DNA of 64,000 nucleotides, taken from the NCBI GenBank assembly GCA_963668015.2, contig CAXXCR010000027.1, positions 70,662 through 134,661 on the forward strand, written 5' to 3'. The number at the start of each line of letters is the position of its first letter. The first letter of the stretch is position 1. The stretch is from Ilyobacter_A sp963668015 (GTDB lineage: Bacteria; Fusobacteriota; Fusobacteriia; Fusobacteriales; Fusobacteriaceae). The notes beneath the pieces were generated by a model that had not been told where the DNA came from, ran no database searches, and saw only the letters and a list, made by a program, of their open reading frames with translations. The position numbers and the translations under genes were made by a program. Positions 36,016-44,834 of this stretch are shown one piece after another.

Positions 36016-36699
36016 TTATTTTGCACTCTCATCAATATTAGATTCTTTTGTAGAAACAATCAAGTTTTTACAAGCTTTTGCATAGAATATAAACCAGGTC
36101 AATATCCCAAAAATTTTAAATCCATCTTCTACGAACATTCCAATACTGTCGATTGTTTCTGGAAATATAAAAACCTCTCTCAAAAAATCCAAAGTTAGTG
36201 AATTGATAAATAAAAATAACGCTATAATAAAGTAAACATAATTTACGCTGAGTATATACTTATTAAATTTTGCTATTAGAAAAACTAAATATAAAAAATA
36301 TACTGCAAATAAGACCGGCTGCGGAATGTGAAAATGCCTTGGGAATATCGATTCATGTAAAAGAAAAAAATCATCTACTAATAGGATAAAACTGAATATT
36401 CCCGAATAAAAAATGAATTCGAATCCGCTTTTATTTACGACATCTTCAGCAACAAAACATGTAAAAAAGCATACCCCCACTGTTAGAGACCACATAAAAA
36501 CACCTAAATTAGATATAATCCCTATATAAGAAGGAACTTTCAAAAGAGCCGTTGGTTCTTTCAAAAAATAAGCTATATCCAATCCCATTACAATACTTAA
36601 AAAATATACAAGTAAAAGTAAAATAGAAACAATAAAGTACATTCCTGTAATTATCCATTTATCATTTTCCAAATAAAATATTTTTTCAATATTTTTCAT
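36016..36699 (-). CDS. Unrecognised six-segment membrane protein, LVDDFFLLHE family (copy 2)
   Basis: A 227-residue paralogue of the protein at 35171, alignable end to end. Shared blocks include VPSYIGIISNLGVFMWSLTV, FIFYSGIFSFILLVDDFFLLHE and VEDGFKIFGILTWFIFYAK. It has about six membrane segments and a short polar C-terminal tail. The tandem pair is separated by 164 bases of non-coding DNA and looks like a local duplication that has since diverged. It starts 42 bases after the manC stop with an AGGGGGG site. Confidence 0.75.
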   Translation of the reverse strand: MKNIEKIFYLENDKWIITGMYFIVSILLLLVYFLSIVMGLDIAYFLKEPTALLKVPSYIGIISNLGVFMWSLTVGVCFFTCFVAEDVVNKSGFEFIFYSGIFSFILLVDDFFLLHESIFPRHFHIPQPVLFAVYFLYLVFLIAKFNKYILSVNYVYFIIALFLFINSLTLDFLREVFIFPETIDSIGMFVEDGFKIFGILTWFIFYAKACKNLIVSTKESNIDESAK

Positions 36700-36741
36700 A
36701 GTTAAGCCCCCTACTGTGAAACTTAAATTTATATTTTGAAC

Positions 36742-37806
36742 TTATTTTTGACTCAGTTTTTTTAATATTTTTCTTATATTTTGAGCCTCATCTTTCTTAC
36801 ACACTAGAGTGGCATATTCCGTTTCCACAACTATGGTATCCTGCACACCTACAGTTGCTATTATTTTTTTCCCTGTTCCAAAAATTATATTGTTTTTGGA
36901 ATTAACTTCTACTAAATTTTGTATCTCACCTACAGTACCGTTTTTATTTTTTTCAAACACTTCATCTAATGCCGGATAGCTACCAATGTCGCTCCAGCCG
37001 AAATTAACAGGTATTACCATTATATTTTTAGCTTTTTCCATTACTCCAAAATCTATGGATATTTTCTCAAATTCTTCAAACTCATCACTAACAGTCAAAG
37101 ACAGATCATTTCCCATAAGATTCATCTTCAATTTTCCTTTGATCTTTTGAAGTATCTCATGATGATGTGGTAGATATTTTTCCATAGCATTGAAAATTAT
37201 TGCATTTTCAAATATAAACATTCCGCTATTCCACAAATAATTTCCTGACTCAACATATTTTTCAGCCCTGTATAGACTAGGTTTTTCCCAAAATCTTTTT
37301 ACAGCAACTGCATTCCCTATGTTAAAGCTCTCTTTAACCTCAATGTAACCATAACCTGTTTCAGGTCTTGTAGGCTTTATCCCAAGAGTAACTATAGCAT
37401 GCGACTTTTCAGCTGTATAAACCGCCATTTTTAGCATTTGTCGAAAATTTTCCTCATTTTTTATATAATGATCTGAGGCCAGGACTATAGTCAATGACTT
37501 CGGATACTTGTTCTCTATTATTGTAGCCCCATACCCTATGGCAGCAGCAGTATCCTTAAACACAGGTTCTACTATTATATTTTCTTCTGGTATAAACGGA
37601 AGTTCCTTCTTTATAGATTCCACTTGTACAATATTGGTACCGATAAAAATCCTGTCACAGGGTATCAGAGGTAGTATTCTGTCCACTGTATGTCTGATCA
37701 TGGATTTATTAGATATGAGCTTTAGCAGTTGTTTTGGTTTCTCCTTTGTAGAAAGTGGCCAAAATCTCTCGCCTTTTCCACCAGCCATTATAAATGCAGT
37801 AAGCAT
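36742..37806 (-). CDS. manC: Mannose-1-phosphate guanylyltransferase
   Basis: Makes GDP-mannose from mannose 1-phosphate and GTP, the precursor of GDP-fucose. The product has 354 residues from the ATG at 37806, which follows GGGAGGTGG. The pyrophosphorylase signature AGGKGERFWPLS lies near the N-terminus, FWEKPS near 165, and VNFGWSDIGSYPALDEVF in the C-terminal half. It is the short form without the C-terminal phosphomannose isomerase domain. Together with gmd and fcl it supplies the fucose branch. No manA or manB is in the window. Confidence 0.93.
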   Translation of the reverse strand: MLTAFIMAGGKGERFWPLSTKEKPKQLLKLISNKSMIRHTVDRILPLIPCDRIFIGTNIVQVESIKKELPFIPEENIIVEPVFKDTAAAIGYGATIIENKYPKSLTIVLASDHYIKNEENFRQMLKMAVYTAEKSHAIVTLGIKPTRPETGYGYIEVKESFNIGNAVAVKRFWEKPSLYRAEKYVESGNYLWNSGMFIFENAIIFNAMEKYLPHHHEILQKIKGKLKMNLMGNDLSLTVSDEFEEFEKISIDFGVMEKAKNIMVIPVNFGWSDIGSYPALDEVFEKNKNGTVGEIQNLVEVNSKNNIIFGTGKKIIATVGVQDTIVVETEYATLVCKKDEAQNIRKILKKLSQK

Positions 37807-37901
37807 AATGCCACCTCCCAACCAGCTCTTTAATCAAATGCCCTAAGCCAGCTCATTCTTATAAGAGTGAAATTTTAAACAAACTCTTTCCTGTTGAAAA
37901 C

Positions 37902-39194
37902 CTAAATCTCCTCCAACACTCTTTCTGCTCCCATTTTTCCACTTATAAGACTTTGATCACTCCACAAATATTTCCATTCACCAAATCTTCCAACAGTAAC
38001 TATCCCCAAGTTTTCTAGAAAACTTAATACTGCCTTTCTGCTGCTATATATACTGGGCTTAAATACTATATTTGCATACTCCTCTTTTCGAATATCCTTA
38101 ACAAGGATGTCGTCTTCTTTAAAAAGCTGCATCTTAATAAATTTCTTTATTGTGTCTTCAAGTATTTCTTCTCCGGACATATCAAGCTCTTTATCTTTTG
38201 AAAAATATACTTCGGCCTGAATAGAACTGCACCCTTCTGGTACATTATCAGGAGATTTTCTACTCGGCGAATAAACTCTTGCAGGTATGATATCTTCATC
38301 ATAAATGTAAAACCACAAGTTTCTATGAATATCCGGTTTATTAAAGCCTAGTGATACTAAATACCCTCCGGTCCACAAGAGTTTGTCACAAGCATCTAAA
38401 ACTTCAGCAGGTGTATTTTTTATAAGTTTACACATCTCGGGTAAAGGTAAGCTTGAGATTAATTTGTCATATTCTTCTACTCCCCCATCCTCAAACATTA
38501 CCCTTTTATTTTGTACATCTATTTCCACAACTTTTTTATTAAGTCTTATATCCAAGCCTTCTATCATACTATTTAAAAATGATTTGTATCCCCCTTTTTT
38601 AGGGTATCTCATCTCTTTGGCATAGTACGTTATCGGGGTTTCTGCTGTTTCACAGCCTTTTTTTATTTCTTCTATGGTAGGACGATACATTCTTTTCCCC
38701 ACCCATTTAGTTTCAAGCTCTCTTGCCTCCACTGTCCAATATTTTCTCGTATACCTCATTGGAAAATTTTCCGCAAAATAATCCCCATACTGGATTCTAA
38801 GCCACTCCTCATAATCCTCTATTTCATTGGCATCTTTGTCTTTTCTATTTTCAAAATCTGAAACTATCTTCTCCTTTTCTTCAACACTAAGCGGATAAAG
38901 ATTATTCTGCGCCGGGTGTTTTAGCCAATGTCCCTCATAATAATTAAACGGATCCGGGATATGCCTATAAAATTCTGTAGATTTGGAAAAAATATCTTTG
39001 ACATGTTCATCCACCGCAAAAGATAGATGCACAAATCTATCGAACCTAAAGCCATCTATTTCAAAATTATCCAATAGGCCGCCCCAAGAAGAATTTTTTT
39101 CATAGACAACCGAGTCCACACCACCTGACTTCAAGTGATAAGCTGCTGATATTCCTGAAATTCCCGCTCCCAAAACTACAATTTTATTAGCCAT
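37902..39194 (-). CDS. FAD-dependent amine-oxidase/UDP-galactopyranose mutase-like protein
   Basis: A 430-residue flavoprotein. The Rossmann FAD site is VVLGAGISGISAAYHL at 5-20, followed by SVVYEKNSSWGGLLDNFEIDGFRFD. The C-terminal end VTVGRFGEWKYLWSDQSLISG resembles the flavin-binding region of the Glf and protoporphyrinogen-oxidase-like group. Proteins like this occur in O-antigen loci, where they may form furanose sugars or oxidise a sugar. The substrate is not clear, and true UGM enzymes are closer to 370-390 residues. Its ATG follows GGGGG. It lies 95 bases upstream of manC. Confidence 0.75.
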   Translation of the reverse strand: MANKIVVLGAGISGISAAYHLKSGGVDSVVYEKNSSWGGLLDNFEIDGFRFDRFVHLSFAVDEHVKDIFSKSTEFYRHIPDPFNYYEGHWLKHPAQNNLYPLSVEEKEKIVSDFENRKDKDANEIEDYEEWLRIQYGDYFAENFPMRYTRKYWTVEARELETKWVGKRMYRPTIEEIKKGCETAETPITYYAKEMRYPKKGGYKSFLNSMIEGLDIRLNKKVVEIDVQNKRVMFEDGGVEEYDKLISSLPLPEMCKLIKNTPAEVLDACDKLLWTGGYLVSLGFNKPDIHRNLWFYIYDEDIIPARVYSPSRKSPDNVPEGCSSIQAEVYFSKDKELDMSGEEILEDTIKKFIKMQLFKEDDILVKDIRKEEYANIVFKPSIYSSRKAVLSFLENLGIVTVGRFGEWKYLWSDQSLISGKMGAERVLEEI

Positions 39195-39234
39195 TTAAAT
39201 ATCCCCCTCTTTTGCACTTTCATTAAAACTGATG

Positions 39235-39262
39235 TTGATTTAAATTGTTAAATTTAAATCAA
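39235..39262 (-). other. A+T-rich perfect inverted repeat between two genes
   Basis: TTGATTTAAAT-TGTTAA-ATTTAAATCAA is an 11-bp dyad between the GT2 stop and the FAD-protein start. It lacks GC pairs and a T-run, so it could be a weak terminator, a protein site or chance. Confidence 0.3.
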
Positions 39263-39276
39263 GCTGTCTACCCTGA

Positions 39277-40293
39277 CTAAAAAATATTGGATTTAACCTT
39301 TATCTTTATTAACCTTATTGAGAGTCCTAAAAAATACTTTAAAAAATAAATTTCAATTATATTTTTATAACTCAAATACTTCAGATGTTCTCCCTCGAGA
39401 TATGACCAGTGTTTTTTATTAAGTATATTTGTTTTTATATAATTTTCCATATCTTGTGCATTTGAGCTTACACCCTTTCTTATATACTCTTTAATCCTCC
39501 ATAGTACTTCTCTGGATCTTCTCTTGCTGAGTATTATTTTTAGCTCTTCATTCTCATCTTTATACTCATGATACAAGCTGTTAAACAAATCTATAGGTTC
39601 CAACATTTTCATTGTAAAAATGCTGTTGGTTGCTGACCCTGCTCTGACCAGATAGTTTATAAGCTCCGAATCTATAAATCCAACTTTTTTTGCACCATAG
39701 AGTGCTTTTATTATAAATTCCTGGTCCTCACCCATTGACCTGTTTTCATTGTAATAAAGATCATCTATCGCTTTTTTACTGTATACTATACTGCAGTTGT
39801 ATATAAAAACTTCTATGTTTATGTATTTTTTTAAAATCTCCATACCTTTTTCCACTTTTAAAGGATTTTTAAACATCTCGTTATAGTGCCACACAGGCTC
39901 CCAATTTTCATCTACACGCCTGTATTTAAAAAAAACTATATCACATTTTTCACTGGTAAACATCTCAACCACTTTTTCTAAAGTTTCTTCAAACAGATAA
40001 TCGTCTGCATCCAGAAAATATACAAACTCTCCATTCGATAGATCTATACCTATATTTCTGGCAGAGCTCACGCCGCCATTCTTCTTATTGATAATCTCAT
40101 ATTTAAATGAAGTTCTGCTGAGCTCGTCCTCTAAGACCTCTAAACTATTGTCCGTAGAACCGTCGTTTATAAAAATAACTTCAAATTTTTTATAGGTTTG
40201 ACTTTCTAAACTTCTAATGGTTTTCCGCATATAATCCCCTACATTATAAAATGGTATTACTATGCTTATTGTGACTTCTGACATATTCTCCAT
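39277..40293 (-). CDS. Family 2 glycosyltransferase
   Basis: A 338-residue GT-A transferase. It has the classic start ISIVIPFYNVGDYMRKTIRSLESQ and INDGSTDNSLEVLEDE. The metal-binding EFVYFLDADDYLFEETLE is near residue 94. NRSMGEDQEFIIKALYG near 190 resembles the acceptor-site ED motif. It is similar to EpsJ/WfgS-type enzymes. The C-terminal ~60 residues are basic and weakly hydrophobic, suggesting membrane attachment. It follows the epimerase gene by 57 bases in the same direction. Confidence 0.88.
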   Translation of the reverse strand: MENMSEVTISIVIPFYNVGDYMRKTIRSLESQTYKKFEVIFINDGSTDNSLEVLEDELSRTSFKYEIINKKNGGVSSARNIGIDLSNGEFVYFLDADDYLFEETLEKVVEMFTSEKCDIVFFKYRRVDENWEPVWHYNEMFKNPLKVEKGMEILKKYINIEVFIYNCSIVYSKKAIDDLYYNENRSMGEDQEFIIKALYGAKKVGFIDSELINYLVRAGSATNSIFTMKMLEPIDLFNSLYHEYKDENEELKIILSKRRSREVLWRIKEYIRKGVSSNAQDMENYIKTNILNKKHWSYLEGEHLKYLSYKNIIEIYFLKYFLGLSIRLIKIKVKSNIF

Positions 40294-40350
40294 AATCAGA
40301 CCCCCAGTCTCAACGAACTCAAATTTAAAACTGTTAGGATAGTTATGTAT

Positions 40351-40899
40351 TTAAATATCTTTTAAAAGTGGAAGATACTTGTCCTTTTCTGTGATAATAG
40401 CTTGTTCCACTCCAATTTCTGTCAGTATTTTATCAAAATTTATTTCTTTTGAAAGTATAGATATACCGTACTGATCGTTCTGGGAGTAATAATTCGAACT
40501 CTTATACAGGACAACTGATTCTGACAAACTGACAATTCCGTGGGCAAAACCACTCGGTACATATAACATCCTGTTATCACCACCAGACAATTTCACTTTA
40601 AAAACTTGTTTATATGTCGCTGATCCTTCTCTCAAATCCACAGCTATATCAAGGATTTCCCCGTTTAGACACCTCACCAGTTTTGCCTCGGGATTTTCTT
40701 TTTGATAGTGTAGCCCTCTCACACTAGATTTTTTTGAGACAAGATAGTTGTCTTCTACAAATTTTACGTCTATCCCCAGTTTTTTTAACTCTATGTCACT
40801 GTAAGCTTTTATATACATCCCCCTATCGTCGCTGAAAGAACTTAACTTGATAAGTTTTAAGTCCTTTGCAAGCTCCTTTTCCAGAGAGAATTTTTCCAT
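40351..40899 (-). CDS. RmlC-like sugar 3,5-epimerase
   Basis: About 182 residues in the RmlC/RfbC cupin family. It has the catalytic His in SSVRGLHYQKENPEAKLVRC (near residue 65) and the FAHGIVSLSE block near 125. The residues correspond to dTDP-4-dehydrorhamnose 3,5-epimerase, but no rmlA, rmlB or rmlD is seen. Instead it follows CDP-glucose pathway genes. I infer it acts on CDP-4-keto-6-deoxyglucose, giving an L-configured 6-deoxysugar after reduction by the next protein. ATG 40899 follows AGGTGG. It starts 12 bases after the reductase stop. Confidence 0.85.
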   Translation of the reverse strand: MEKFSLEKELAKDLKLIKLSSFSDDRGMYIKAYSDIELKKLGIDVKFVEDNYLVSKKSSVRGLHYQKENPEAKLVRCLNGEILDIAVDLREGSATYKQVFKVKLSGGDNRMLYVPSGFAHGIVSLSESVVLYKSSNYYSQNDQYGISILSKEINFDKILTEIGVEQAIITEKDKYLPLLKDI

Positions 40900-40911
40900 T
40901 ATTACCACCAC

Positions 40912-41847
40912 CTAATCAAACTTTTCATACATTTCAGCTATCCCATCTGGTATAGAATATCTTGGTTTCCACCCAGTTGCAGAGCTAAATTTACTGTTGT
41001 CGCCGACTATGTACATAGCTTCATTTTTTCTGTACTCCTTAGCTCCAAATTTAAGCAGCTCTTTGTCTATACCCACAACATCAGCTGCATGCAATAGCAA
41101 CTCTTTAACACTTAGCTCCATTCCAGAGCAGATATTATATACCTCATTGTCGAATAACTCGCATTCTAAAACCTTAGCGTAAGCCTCCACAACGTCTTTC
41201 ACATAAAGATAATCCCGTATCTGTCCCCCTGGTGTCACTTCTATCTCCTCGTTGTTCTTTAATTTTTGAAATACAAATGGCAGAAGCCTGTTTTTACCTT
41301 CTCCTATTCCAAAGATATTAAAAGGCCTCAGTGTCACCATATCTACTCCTAACTGTTTAGCCTTAATCTTCCCAAACAACAGAGTAGAAGTCTTAGCTGC
41401 TGCATATACTCCTTGTGGGTCAGGCATATCCAGCTCTGTTATTTTTTTTCTGCCTTTCTCCCCGTATTCAAATCCAGATCCTGTATTTACAAGCTTTTTT
41501 ATCCCGATTCTTTCACAAAACTCCAATAGAGTTTGCAAAAGTTTTATATTTCCGTCAATTACCTTATCCAGGTTGTTGTCATTCGGGTTTACTCCATAAG
41601 AAGCAAGGTGTATGCAGTAGTCTATTGGACCTATTTTTTCCCCAGCCTCTGTTGATATATTTTCCAGATCTATATCCTCCCAAAAAATTCTCTTTATTTT
41701 ATTTTTATAGGGTTTCAACATTGTGTTTTCTAAGTCCCCAACGCTTTTAAGGTCTAAGATATATATTTCATACCCCAGTTCATCCAAGCGATTTATCAGG
41801 TTATACCCGACAAATCCAGTAGCTCCAGTTACCAGAACACTTTTCAT
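40912..41847 (-). CDS. NAD(P)-dependent sugar epimerase/reductase
   Basis: A 311-residue extended SDR protein. NAD(P) binding is at VTGATGFVGYNLINRL (6-21), and the active-site Tyr-x-x-x-Lys is in GVYAAAKTSTLLFGK near 149. The block RPFNIFGIGEGKNRLLPFVFQKL is typical. Its ATG overlaps the rfbG stop by four bases (ATGA), so translation is coupled. With rfbF, rfbG and the RmlC-like protein this is probably the 4-keto reductase completing a CDP-6-deoxyhexose. An epimerase role is the alternative. Confidence 0.83.
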   Translation of the reverse strand: MKSVLVTGATGFVGYNLINRLDELGYEIYILDLKSVGDLENTMLKPYKNKIKRIFWEDIDLENISTEAGEKIGPIDYCIHLASYGVNPNDNNLDKVIDGNIKLLQTLLEFCERIGIKKLVNTGSGFEYGEKGRKKITELDMPDPQGVYAAAKTSTLLFGKIKAKQLGVDMVTLRPFNIFGIGEGKNRLLPFVFQKLKNNEEIEVTPGGQIRDYLYVKDVVEAYAKVLECELFDNEVYNICSGMELSVKELLLHAADVVGIDKELLKFGAKEYRKNEAMYIVGDNSKFSSATGWKPRYSIPDGIAEMYEKFD

Positions 41848-42926
41848 AGTTTCTCACCCTTTTTTACAAACTCCTCTATCTGTTCCACACAAAGAGCATA
41901 TACATCTAAGACGCTATATTTTTTATACCAGTCAACTGTCATTTCCAATGCTTCATCTATATTAAGTGTGGGCTTCCAATTCAAATTGAATCTAGCGTTT
42001 GATATATCCAGTGATAAAAGTTTAGCTTCATGCGGGCTAGACACATCTGATATATCCACTACTTGTCCTGCCCCATAGAAATTCACAACTTTACCAGCTA
42101 TATCCCACACCTTTATTATCGAATCTAAATTTGGTCCAAAATTCCATCCTTTGGAATACTTGATTGGTTCTTCTATAAGCTTTTGTCCCACGAGCAGGTA
42201 TCCACTTAAGGGCTCTAAAACATGTTCCCAAGGCCTTATAGCCTCCGGACTTCTTATCTCTATAGACTTGCCTGCCTCAAGAGCTCTTATGCAGTCAGGG
42301 ATTATCCTGTCTTTAGCCCAGTCTCCCCCGCCTATTACATTTCCTGCCCGAACGCTGGCGATAGCCTTTCCGTGATCTGAAAATTTTTCTGGATTGAAAA
42401 AAGACCTCCTAAACGAGCTTATCGCTATCTCGCAGGCCCCTTTTGATGAGGAATACGGGTCGTAACCTCCAAATGCTTCATTTTCACGATATCCCCATAC
42501 CTGTTCCCTGTTTTCATAGCACTTGTCAGAAGTTATAATTACTCCAACACGTGTCTCGTTGCTTTTCCTAATGCAGTCCATAATATTTACCGTACCCATA
42601 ACGTTGGTCTCATAAGTTTCAACAGGTATATCATAAGAAAGCCTTACTATTGGCTGTGCAGCCAGATGAAAAACAATCTCGGGTTTATATTCATCAAACA
42701 CTCTGCTCAACTTTTCTCTGTCTCTTATGTCTCCCCTTATATCCACTATTTTATCCGAAAGTTTGGAGAGTACAAAGTTATCCTTGTCTGTGTAGGGTTC
42801 AAGGGCATACCCAACCACATTGGCCCCCAATTCATTGAGCCATATTGAAAGCCAGGAACCCTTAAACCCTGTATGTCCTGTGACCAATACCGTCTTATTT
42901 TTATAGACATTATTATATAGCTCCAT
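41844..42926 (-). CDS. rfbG: CDP-glucose 4,6-dehydratase
   Basis: Converts CDP-glucose to CDP-4-keto-6-deoxyglucose using bound NAD. The N-terminus KTVLVTGHTGFKGSWLSIWLNELGA is diagnostic for RfbG/DdhB. DPYSSSKGACEIAISSFRRSF contains the Tyr-x-x-x-Lys pair, and RAGNVIGGGDWAKDRIIPD is also family-specific. The frame opens earlier (42992, inside rfbF). ATG 42926 follows GGAGG at five bases and matches the family length, at 360 residues. It lies 40 bases after rfbF. Confidence 0.95.
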   Translation of the reverse strand: MELYNNVYKNKTVLVTGHTGFKGSWLSIWLNELGANVVGYALEPYTDKDNFVLSKLSDKIVDIRGDIRDREKLSRVFDEYKPEIVFHLAAQPIVRLSYDIPVETYETNVMGTVNIMDCIRKSNETRVGVIITSDKCYENREQVWGYRENEAFGGYDPYSSSKGACEIAISSFRRSFFNPEKFSDHGKAIASVRAGNVIGGGDWAKDRIIPDCIRALEAGKSIEIRSPEAIRPWEHVLEPLSGYLLVGQKLIEEPIKYSKGWNFGPNLDSIIKVWDIAGKVVNFYGAGQVVDISDVSSPHEAKLLSLDISNARFNLNWKPTLNIDEALEMTVDWYKKYSVLDVYALCVEQIEEFVKKGEKL

Positions 42927-42966
42927 AGCTGCCTCCAGTATACTCATACTATATCTCACATTGAAA

Positions 42967-43743
42967 TTACCAGACCTTCCAAGGAGCTTCACCCGAATCC
43001 CATAAAGAGTTTAACTCTTTATTATCTTTTAGGGTATCCATAGGCTTCCAGAATCCTTCATGCCTATACGATGTCATCTTTCCATCTTTCGCCAAGCTTT
43101 CAAGCGGCCCTTTTTCCAACATAATGTTATCTGAATTTCCGTTCATATAATTGAAAATATCAGGTTCACACACAAAATAACCTGCATTTATCCACATCCC
43201 GTCTCCTTTTGGTTTTTCGGTGAAAACTTTTACATGCCCCTTTTCATCAAGCTGTAATGAACCGAATTTCCCCTGTGGTTTATAAGCAGTTACTGTTATC
43301 GCTTTCCCAGATTTTTTGTGATGTTCCAAACTTTTTGAGATATCTATATCCGCCACACCATCTCCATAAGTCAGGAAAAAGGTTTCACCTGCAACATACC
43401 TCTTTATTCTTTTAACCCTTCCGGCTGTCATTGTGTTAAGACCTGTGTCCACTAAAGTAACCTTCCAGTGATCAGAGTGGTTATCGTGTATCTTCACACT
43501 ATTATCCCAAAGGTCTATGGTCACATCGCTGTTATGTAAAAAATAATGTGCAAACCATTCTTTTATAACATATCCCTTGTAACCCAGGCATATAATGAAT
43601 TCATCTATGCCATAATATGAATAGGTCTTCATAATATGCCACAAAATCGGCTTTCCGCCTATCTCCACCATAGGTTTAGGTATTAAATGTGTTGCTTCAC
43701 TAAGTCTTGTTCCAAAACCTCCTGCTAAAATAACTGCTTTCAT
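42967..43743 (-). CDS. rfbF: Glucose-1-phosphate cytidylyltransferase
   Basis: Makes CDP-glucose from CTP and glucose 1-phosphate. The 258 residues match RfbF/DdhA. It opens MKAVILAGGFGTRLSEATHLIPKPM, and LTYGDGVADIDI (near residue 125) holds the metal-binding Asp. FWKPMDTLKDNKELNSLWD near the C-terminus is characteristic. It is the first committed step of the CDP-deoxyhexose branch encoded by the next genes. Confidence 0.96.
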   Translation of the reverse strand: MKAVILAGGFGTRLSEATHLIPKPMVEIGGKPILWHIMKTYSYYGIDEFIICLGYKGYVIKEWFAHYFLHNSDVTIDLWDNSVKIHDNHSDHWKVTLVDTGLNTMTAGRVKRIKRYVAGETFFLTYGDGVADIDISKSLEHHKKSGKAITVTAYKPQGKFGSLQLDEKGHVKVFTEKPKGDGMWINAGYFVCEPDIFNYMNGNSDNIMLEKGPLESLAKDGKMTSYRHEGFWKPMDTLKDNKELNSLWDSGEAPWKVW

Positions 43744-43848
43744 GATTAATCACCACTTTTCCTGTCTTTAGTATAGGCTAAATATCCTCGATATCAAACT
43801 GCCCGAAAAAGCCGCCACTACCCAGTAGGTTATTCATTTAATCTGCAC

Positions 43849-44781
43849 TTACTTAGCTTTATTCTCCAAGTACCACTCATACACCTTTCTTATACCTTCT
43901 TCTAAGTCGACCTTATGTTTCCACCCGGTTTCATGCAGCCTTGTCACATCCAGAAGTTTTCTCGGGGTCCCGTCAGGTTTTGAGGTATCATTTACAATTT
44001 CCCCATTATATCCCACTACACCCTTTATTATCTCAGCCAATTCCCTTATCTCTATATCTTCTCCTGAACCTATGTTGAGATGCATCTCACCAGAATAGTT
44101 CAACATAAGATACAAGAGAGCATCAGTCAGATCATCCACGTATAAAAATTCCCTCCTAGGTTTACCTGTCCCCCACATAACAACCTTGGCTTCTCCGTCT
44201 ACCTTGGCTTCGTGGAATTTTCTTATGAGTGCCGGCATAACATGGCTGGTTTCAAGATCAAAGTTATCATTTATTCCGTATAGGTTTGTTGGCATTACAG
44301 ATATAAAATCGCAGCCATACTGCCTTCTGTAAAACTTACATAGTTCTATCCCGCTGATCTTGGCTACAGCATATGCTTCATTGGTTTCTTCAAGTTTCCC
44401 GCTCATTAAGTATTCCTCTTTTATGGGTTGTTTTGCCAACTTTGGATATATGCAAGAACTCCCTAAAAAAAGCAGTTTTTTCACTCCGTATTTGTATGCT
44501 GAATTAATTATGTTGGCTTCCACCATTAGATTGTCATATATAAATTCCGCCGGATAAGTATCGTTGGCCTGTATCCCACCTACCTTTGCGGCAGCCAGGA
44601 AAACATACTCCGGCTTTTCTTCTTCAAAAAATTTTTCCACCTCTGCCTGCCTTCTTAGATCTAGCTCCTGAAAACTCCTGTATACTATATTTTTATAGCC
44701 TGCCTGCTTCAATCTTCTCATTATTCCAGATCCTACCATGCCAAGATGGCCGGCAACATATATTTTAGATTTCTTTTCCAT
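43849..44781 (-). CDS. fcl: GDP-L-fucose synthase
   Basis: A bifunctional epimerase and NADPH-dependent reductase making GDP-L-fucose from the gmd product. It has 310 residues from ATG 44781, which follows AGGAGG. The NADP site is IYVAGHLGMVGSGIMRRL and the active-site Ser/Tyr/Lys are in FLGSSCIYPKLAKQPI and AYAVAKISGIELC. MPTNLYGINDNFDLETSHVMPALIRKFHEAK is diagnostic. It starts 53 bases after gmd. The gene is also known as wcaG. Confidence 0.96.
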   Translation of the reverse strand: MEKKSKIYVAGHLGMVGSGIMRRLKQAGYKNIVYRSFQELDLRRQAEVEKFFEEEKPEYVFLAAAKVGGIQANDTYPAEFIYDNLMVEANIINSAYKYGVKKLLFLGSSCIYPKLAKQPIKEEYLMSGKLEETNEAYAVAKISGIELCKFYRRQYGCDFISVMPTNLYGINDNFDLETSHVMPALIRKFHEAKVDGEAKVVMWGTGKPRREFLYVDDLTDALLYLMLNYSGEMHLNIGSGEDIEIRELAEIIKGVVGYNGEIVNDTSKPDGTPRKLLDVTRLHETGWKHKVDLEEGIRKVYEWYLENKAK

Positions 44782-44834
44782 TTTTACCTCCTGTTTTAGC
44801 AAATAACCCGACAAATAATAAAAGAAAATTTTAT

